Source of the DNA: Topomyia yanbarensis
Taxonomy: Eukaryota > Arthropoda > Insecta > Diptera > Culicidae
Reading direction: 5' to 3'
Length of the DNA: 64,000 nt
Assembly (NCBI RefSeq): GCF_030247195.1
Contig: NC_080670.1
Coordinates: forward strand, 28,289,497-28,353,496
This document shows positions 60,210 through 64,000 of the stretch, in pieces. Made by a program: the position numbers and the translations under genes. How positions within the stretch are numbered: the stretch's first letter is position 1; every line of letters starts with the position of its first letter. The notes beneath the pieces are model-generated. The model made no database searches and had not been told where the DNA came from. It saw only the letters and a list, made by a program, of their open reading frames with translations.

Positions 60210-62350
60210 TCACATGTTTCAGCTAATGAGTTTAAGTAGCCTTTTCAAAGTAATTTATTGAAAATTAAACAATTTCAAACGATTTTTCGTTCATTTCTTG
60301 AAAATCCTAATAGTTAACCTCATTATTTTAATATTTCAGATTGTTAGTCTTGATGAGCTGCTTAATTTGTTCTTTGACATGATACACTTACCTTTCCTTA
60401 TTTTCATGATTTTGGGTTATTCAACTTGGATATTTTTATCTGATTTTCACTAGTACCAGCTCTAATTGAAAAATTACGGCACTTATTGTACTTTTTTTCA
60501 TTTTATTCAAAAGCCAGGAAAATTTTACAGTGAAAAATGTATTAATACCTTTCAGTTAAGTGAATTTAGTATTCTTTTCAAGGTTAATTAGTTTAAAGTT
60601 AGTGTTATTATTAGCATTTTCGTTATTTTATTAAAATAGTAAATAATAAACTTCACCATAATTATCATAGAATCAATGCATCTCAGCAATTTCTACAATT
60701 CTTCCTTTGACTCCATTCAATGATCTCTTTTAGTTTCGAAGCAAAATCATTTTTATCTTCTCGTTTCATATGCAAAAACAACGATTTCGAACCCACTGCA
60801 TTTGTGATAAGGTCATGCTGTGTTAACTGTTAAATTGCAGCGAAATGAAAAGCGCTAGAGATAAAGTGTCAAATAACAAGATATAGAGAATATTAAGGGC
60901 CACCAAATGAACAATAGTGACGATAAATTTTGTTGATTAATAATTAGAATAATTAAAAAACTCCAAAAAACACAAATTTTGAGTTATTTCGTTAGTAAAA
61001 AATCATTTAGCACACTTAACTAAAAGATATTTGTACATACACTGATAGGACATTTTCTCAGCTTTCCAATGAAATCTTGTAAATAACGATATAAAGCATA
61101 TTTTTTAGATTAGAGTCTTTTAAGCACTTGCAAATCGGTTACAGGAAAAGTATAGTAATGAAATTACAAAGAAATGAGAAGAGATAGAAATATGACGTCC
61201 AAGAACAAATCATGCATCGTCCTAAAACCCAACTTTTGGATAATGGATATTGCTATAATCATACTTCATTATTTCGAGAAAATTAGCAAAAACCTCCTCA
61301 AAATCACTAACTTTTAACTACTTTACAGTTAAAGTAATTAAAACTAATTAGTTAAAAAATTAAAGGGTTGTGTACAGGACACGACCACGGTGACATTAAA
61401 AATATAGCTTTTTATCTATCACACATATCGACACACGTTCTTGTTCACTCGCCTGTTTTCATATGTTACAATTTGCTATATACCCTCCCCATTAAAACAT
61501 AATTTATTGAAGGTCTTTTAAGGGTAATCTATTAATTAATCAAGTATCTCACTAGGTGATTGGCATTATTTGGCTGATCCATCTAGTAAAAATAGGCTGG
61601 TCTGTCCAGAAAATATATTCAAAAGAAAAGTTCCATATTGAGAGCTGTGATGAGGAAACCCACGCCCGCCAACGGAAATATACAGATTCTCCATAAAATA
61701 TGAAATTTCGTTTCCATTTAAATTTTCAATAATGTACTAATGAACTTAAGTAAACAATCTTAAGTGTAAGTATTTCTTGATCGATTAATGGTGGAAAAAT
61801 GAAATTATTTGATAAATTACATTGTTATGCAACGTTCGCACTACCAGTTAAAACGGGTTTTTATGCTATCTTGGTGACATTTTTCTTGTTGCTAATTATT
61901 AAAACGTGTTATAACTCTGTAGTGTAAACATTGTATTATTAAACCAATTCTGCAGCGTTTTATGTTATATAGGTGTTTTATGTGGTAATAGGATTGACAT
62001 AATTATATCTTCAGTACAGCGGTTTGTTTCATAATTTAAAACAGATTTATTTTAAAATTTAAATTAGTATACCCAACCGTATTTGTTGTATACCTTAAAA
62101 CGCAATTAGAACTGTGTTTTAAATACATAGGGTAGGACAGATATTCTGACTGGTTAAACTGGGAAAACAATTTTAAGTCCAGTAACGCTTAAGACATGGC
62201 TTGAATTTGAATCGAAAAAGAATACCCGCTTCAACTGCTGCTGGGACGGTAAGTTCTGTTTTAAAATTTTCCGTTGTGTGCAGTACGAAACAAAAGTGTT
62301 TGAAATTAGAAAACAAAAAGTTCTGCTGGGAATGTGATTGTTTCCGATGC
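60210..62350. other. AT-rich DNA, nothing recognised
   Basis: Long AT-rich stretch within the 5.6-kb element, with no frame over 60 codons of any quality and no bounded repeat that I can define. Confidence 0.5.
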
Positions 62351-62355
62351 AATTA

Positions 62356-62474
62356 CACTCAGATTTTTCACGCAGGGTATACAGGCCGTGTAAATGAAAA
62401 CCGCGTAAATTTAAAAAAAAAACGCGTTAATGAAAACCGCGTAAATTTCAAAATCCGCGTAAAAAACCTGAGTG
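62356..62474. mobile_element. 119-bp TA-flanked MITE (CACTCAG ends)
   Basis: The left end CACTCAGATTTTTCACGC and the right end read inward, CACTCAGGTTTTTTACGCGG, have TA outside both (62354-62355 and 62475-62476). The centre repeats 'gaaaaccgcgtaaattt' twice. Wording typical of an abundant mosquito MITE. Confidence 0.8.
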
Positions 62475-62844
62475 TACTCTCCTATATAAAATACTACGCT
62501 GCTGAACAGTGCAATAACTACAGAAGCATGTTGTCAGATGCCTTACTGATAAAAAACATATAACCGAAATATGAAACATGAAAACCAATTGGCTCTTTAC
62601 CCTACGCAGCTACAATGCGCCGTAAACATGGATTAACAAGTTACAACGCACACGCATGCATAAAAATAAATATATTTTTTTCAAACGCAACACTCTTAAG
62701 CAGCACACACCGTATTGAATTAAATCCAAACCACCCCGCCCACCCACTTTGCAAATCATTCTGTGACACCATGCTGGTACCCGACAAATCCACACACGGC
62801 CACCGCTGCCGAAAATGCATAGCGTCTACCGCTTATTGTAGTGC

Positions 62845-63145
62845 CCAGACACTGCAGCCATGATCTTACCCGTTCGACATAAGAACAAAAACTGATTCAA
62901 ACGGGTACGCGTCACCTCTATTTATAAACTAACCGTATATGGTTTAGTCACTTAGGTGCGAGTGTGTGCAAATGCCAACGTTACCGAAAATCGATAGCGC
63001 TTATTGCATCGCCCGGAGACGACGTTGCTCGTGTGGGATAAGAGCAACAACTGATTTAAACGGACATGCGTTGCTTCTATTTATGACTTTTCGTGTTTCA
63101 TTGAGCAACTAAGCTGCCCTCTTTTGACGGCTGTGTCTGAGAAAT
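62845..63145 (-). promoter_or_regulatory. Two tandem histone-promoter-like repeats without a gene
   Basis: On the minus strand 63145-63015 shows GCCGTCAAAA, 'caatgaaaca', a TATA-like 'cataaatag', 'gtttaaatcagttgttgctc' and 'cacacgagcaac', the same order as upstream of the H4 pseudogene (25640-25495). A second, weaker unit follows at about 62960-62845 ('tataaatag', 'gtttgaatcagtttttgttc'). Both are followed by 'caataagcg...cgattttcgg'-type words. No histone codons follow either copy. Confidence 0.45.
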
Positions 63146-63741
63146 CTGCCTCACGAATGGTATTTTTCCCGTTTTTTGTGAACTTTTTAATTTTACCAAT
63201 TTCCAAAAGTCTACTTTTATTGGGCAGATATTAAATTATTACCAATATTTAAGTTAGGTGTTTCTGAATCGGTTGGTGTATGAATGATTAAAATCCATCT
63301 AGTAATATCGGAGTTATAAGCGTGCAAACCTTACATAGTTTCGTTACATGGGAGATAGTTTAGATTTTAGAATGACACCTAGCCCCAGATAGTGGAGTAA
63401 GACATTTTTAATGTCAAAAATATGAGAACACCATTCAATAGAAAATTTTCTCACCTTTCGAATGGAACTGAAACATTTAAAATACAAAGTATACTTTTTA
63501 AGCTAGAGGTATTTTAAGACAAATAAGTTTTTTACACAAAAAGTTCAATAACTCTGTAACGGTTGAGATTTGATGGTATGTGTAGAACAATTTTTTTCTC
63601 CAAATATGGCAGTCTATCACCCCCCCCCCCCCCCCCCCGAGAGATTCTTAACCATGAACCAAACACCCTGTATATTGTTCAATTGGAGTAATGTTATGAG
63701 CCAAAAACAAAAGTGTGCCGACAACCGAACACATTCCCCTA

Positions 63742-64000
63742 TTCATAAATTTAAGTTAAATTTACTTTATTTTGGACATAGCTCAAACAACTCAAAAGTA
63801 CCTTATTCAACGGAAGTAGTTCGACTAAGTCCAATCTCTTGTTTTGTTTTTAACAACACTAATAAGTGCGATGGAAAGGACTATTCATTAGTGACGTAAT
63901 GCAAACATAACCTAAAAATGACTCCTCCTTCTCCTAATGTAACAATTTTCACAATTTTTTTTATCCCCCTCTCCCCTGGTACGTAACAAATTAAATAATT
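63742..64000. other. Window end, nothing recognised
   Basis: AT-rich sequence right of the TA-flanked element, with no exon of the CLIP protease visible. Confidence 0.5.

Larger units (their letters stand above)
58176..63739. mobile_element. 5.6-kb TA-flanked element or composite with GGGGAA..TCGGTTG ends
   Basis: The left end GGGGAAAGTGGTCGGTTGCC and the right end read inward, GGGGAATGTGTTCGGTTGTC, are about 85% alike, with TA outside each (58174-58175 and 63740-63741). A further end-like motif (gtgccgacaaccgaccac) occurs inside at 59868-59885 in right-end orientation, so this may be two elements or an internal rearrangement. About 59993-60200 and 63425-63650 are inverted copies within it (shared 'agaatctctcgggggg', 'gataga ctg.cat', 'gtgagaaaatt'). 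No transposase is seen; the interior is AT-rich. Confidence 0.65.

Overview
This window is eukaryotic and most probably from a mosquito (culicine-type Culicidae genome). The reasons are intron-bearing genes with GT/AG splice sites, a CLIP-domain serine protease, an ITmD37E-type mariner, an R1-like non-LTR retrotransposon, Transib-, hAT- and TA-type MITEs, long fold-back elements, and the very common mosquito repeat built on 'ctgaaccgatt...ggttccggaattac'. No bacterial or phage features are present. Host coding sequence is sparse; most of the 64 kb is repeats and AT-rich DNA in which I see no gene.

Layout: 1-9 kb is non-coding, with an inverted repeat pair (about 1.6 and 5.9 kb), a 993-bp TA-flanked element and a 5'-truncated retroposon copy. 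A 17-bp satellite of about 81 copies fills 9.62-10.99 kb. A purine-rich tract (16.0-17.1 kb) runs into a strikingly uniform 14-bp satellite (17.09-19.25 kb). Then come a tandem repeat of about 285 bp (19.7-20.3 kb), a 1.8-kb fold-back (20.6-22.5 kb) and a MITE. The segment 23.4-25.6 kb is the ruin of a replication-dependent histone cluster: H3, H2B and H4 pseudogene fragments, two perfect histone 3' stem-loops and an H4-type promoter. A decayed R1-like retrotransposon lies on the minus strand at about 31.0-36.2 kb, with a second gag fragment beside it.

Host genes: at 37.6 kb the first coding exon of an unidentified secreted protein (+ strand) sits between two related MITEs. At 55.6-56.9 kb are three coding exons of a CLIP-domain serine protease (+ strand). 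Its CLIP domain, activation site and catalytic His and Asp are present, but the exon with the catalytic Ser is not seen before the window ends. A degraded cysteine-containing coding relic (minus strand, about 49 kb) is unrecognised.

Mobile elements are heavily nested. A jockey-like RT fossil (42.1-43.8 kb) is split by a palindromic element with Transib-like CACAGTG ends and a 5-bp duplication. A polyA-ended retroposon with internal units of about 400-460 bp (45.7-47.7 kb) has a 22-bp target duplication. Its relative at 51.2-54.6 kb was later hit by a hAT MITE (8-bp duplication) and by a DD37E mariner (TA duplication). A 5.6-kb TA-flanked element (58.2-63.7 kb) carries a nested fold-back and two orphan histone-promoter-like repeats.

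The best candidates for something undescribed are the two satellites, the long-TSD retroposon family with its tandem body, the orphan histone-promoter repeats, and the coding relic near 49 kb. All homology calls are by eye, and boundaries given as approximate are so.
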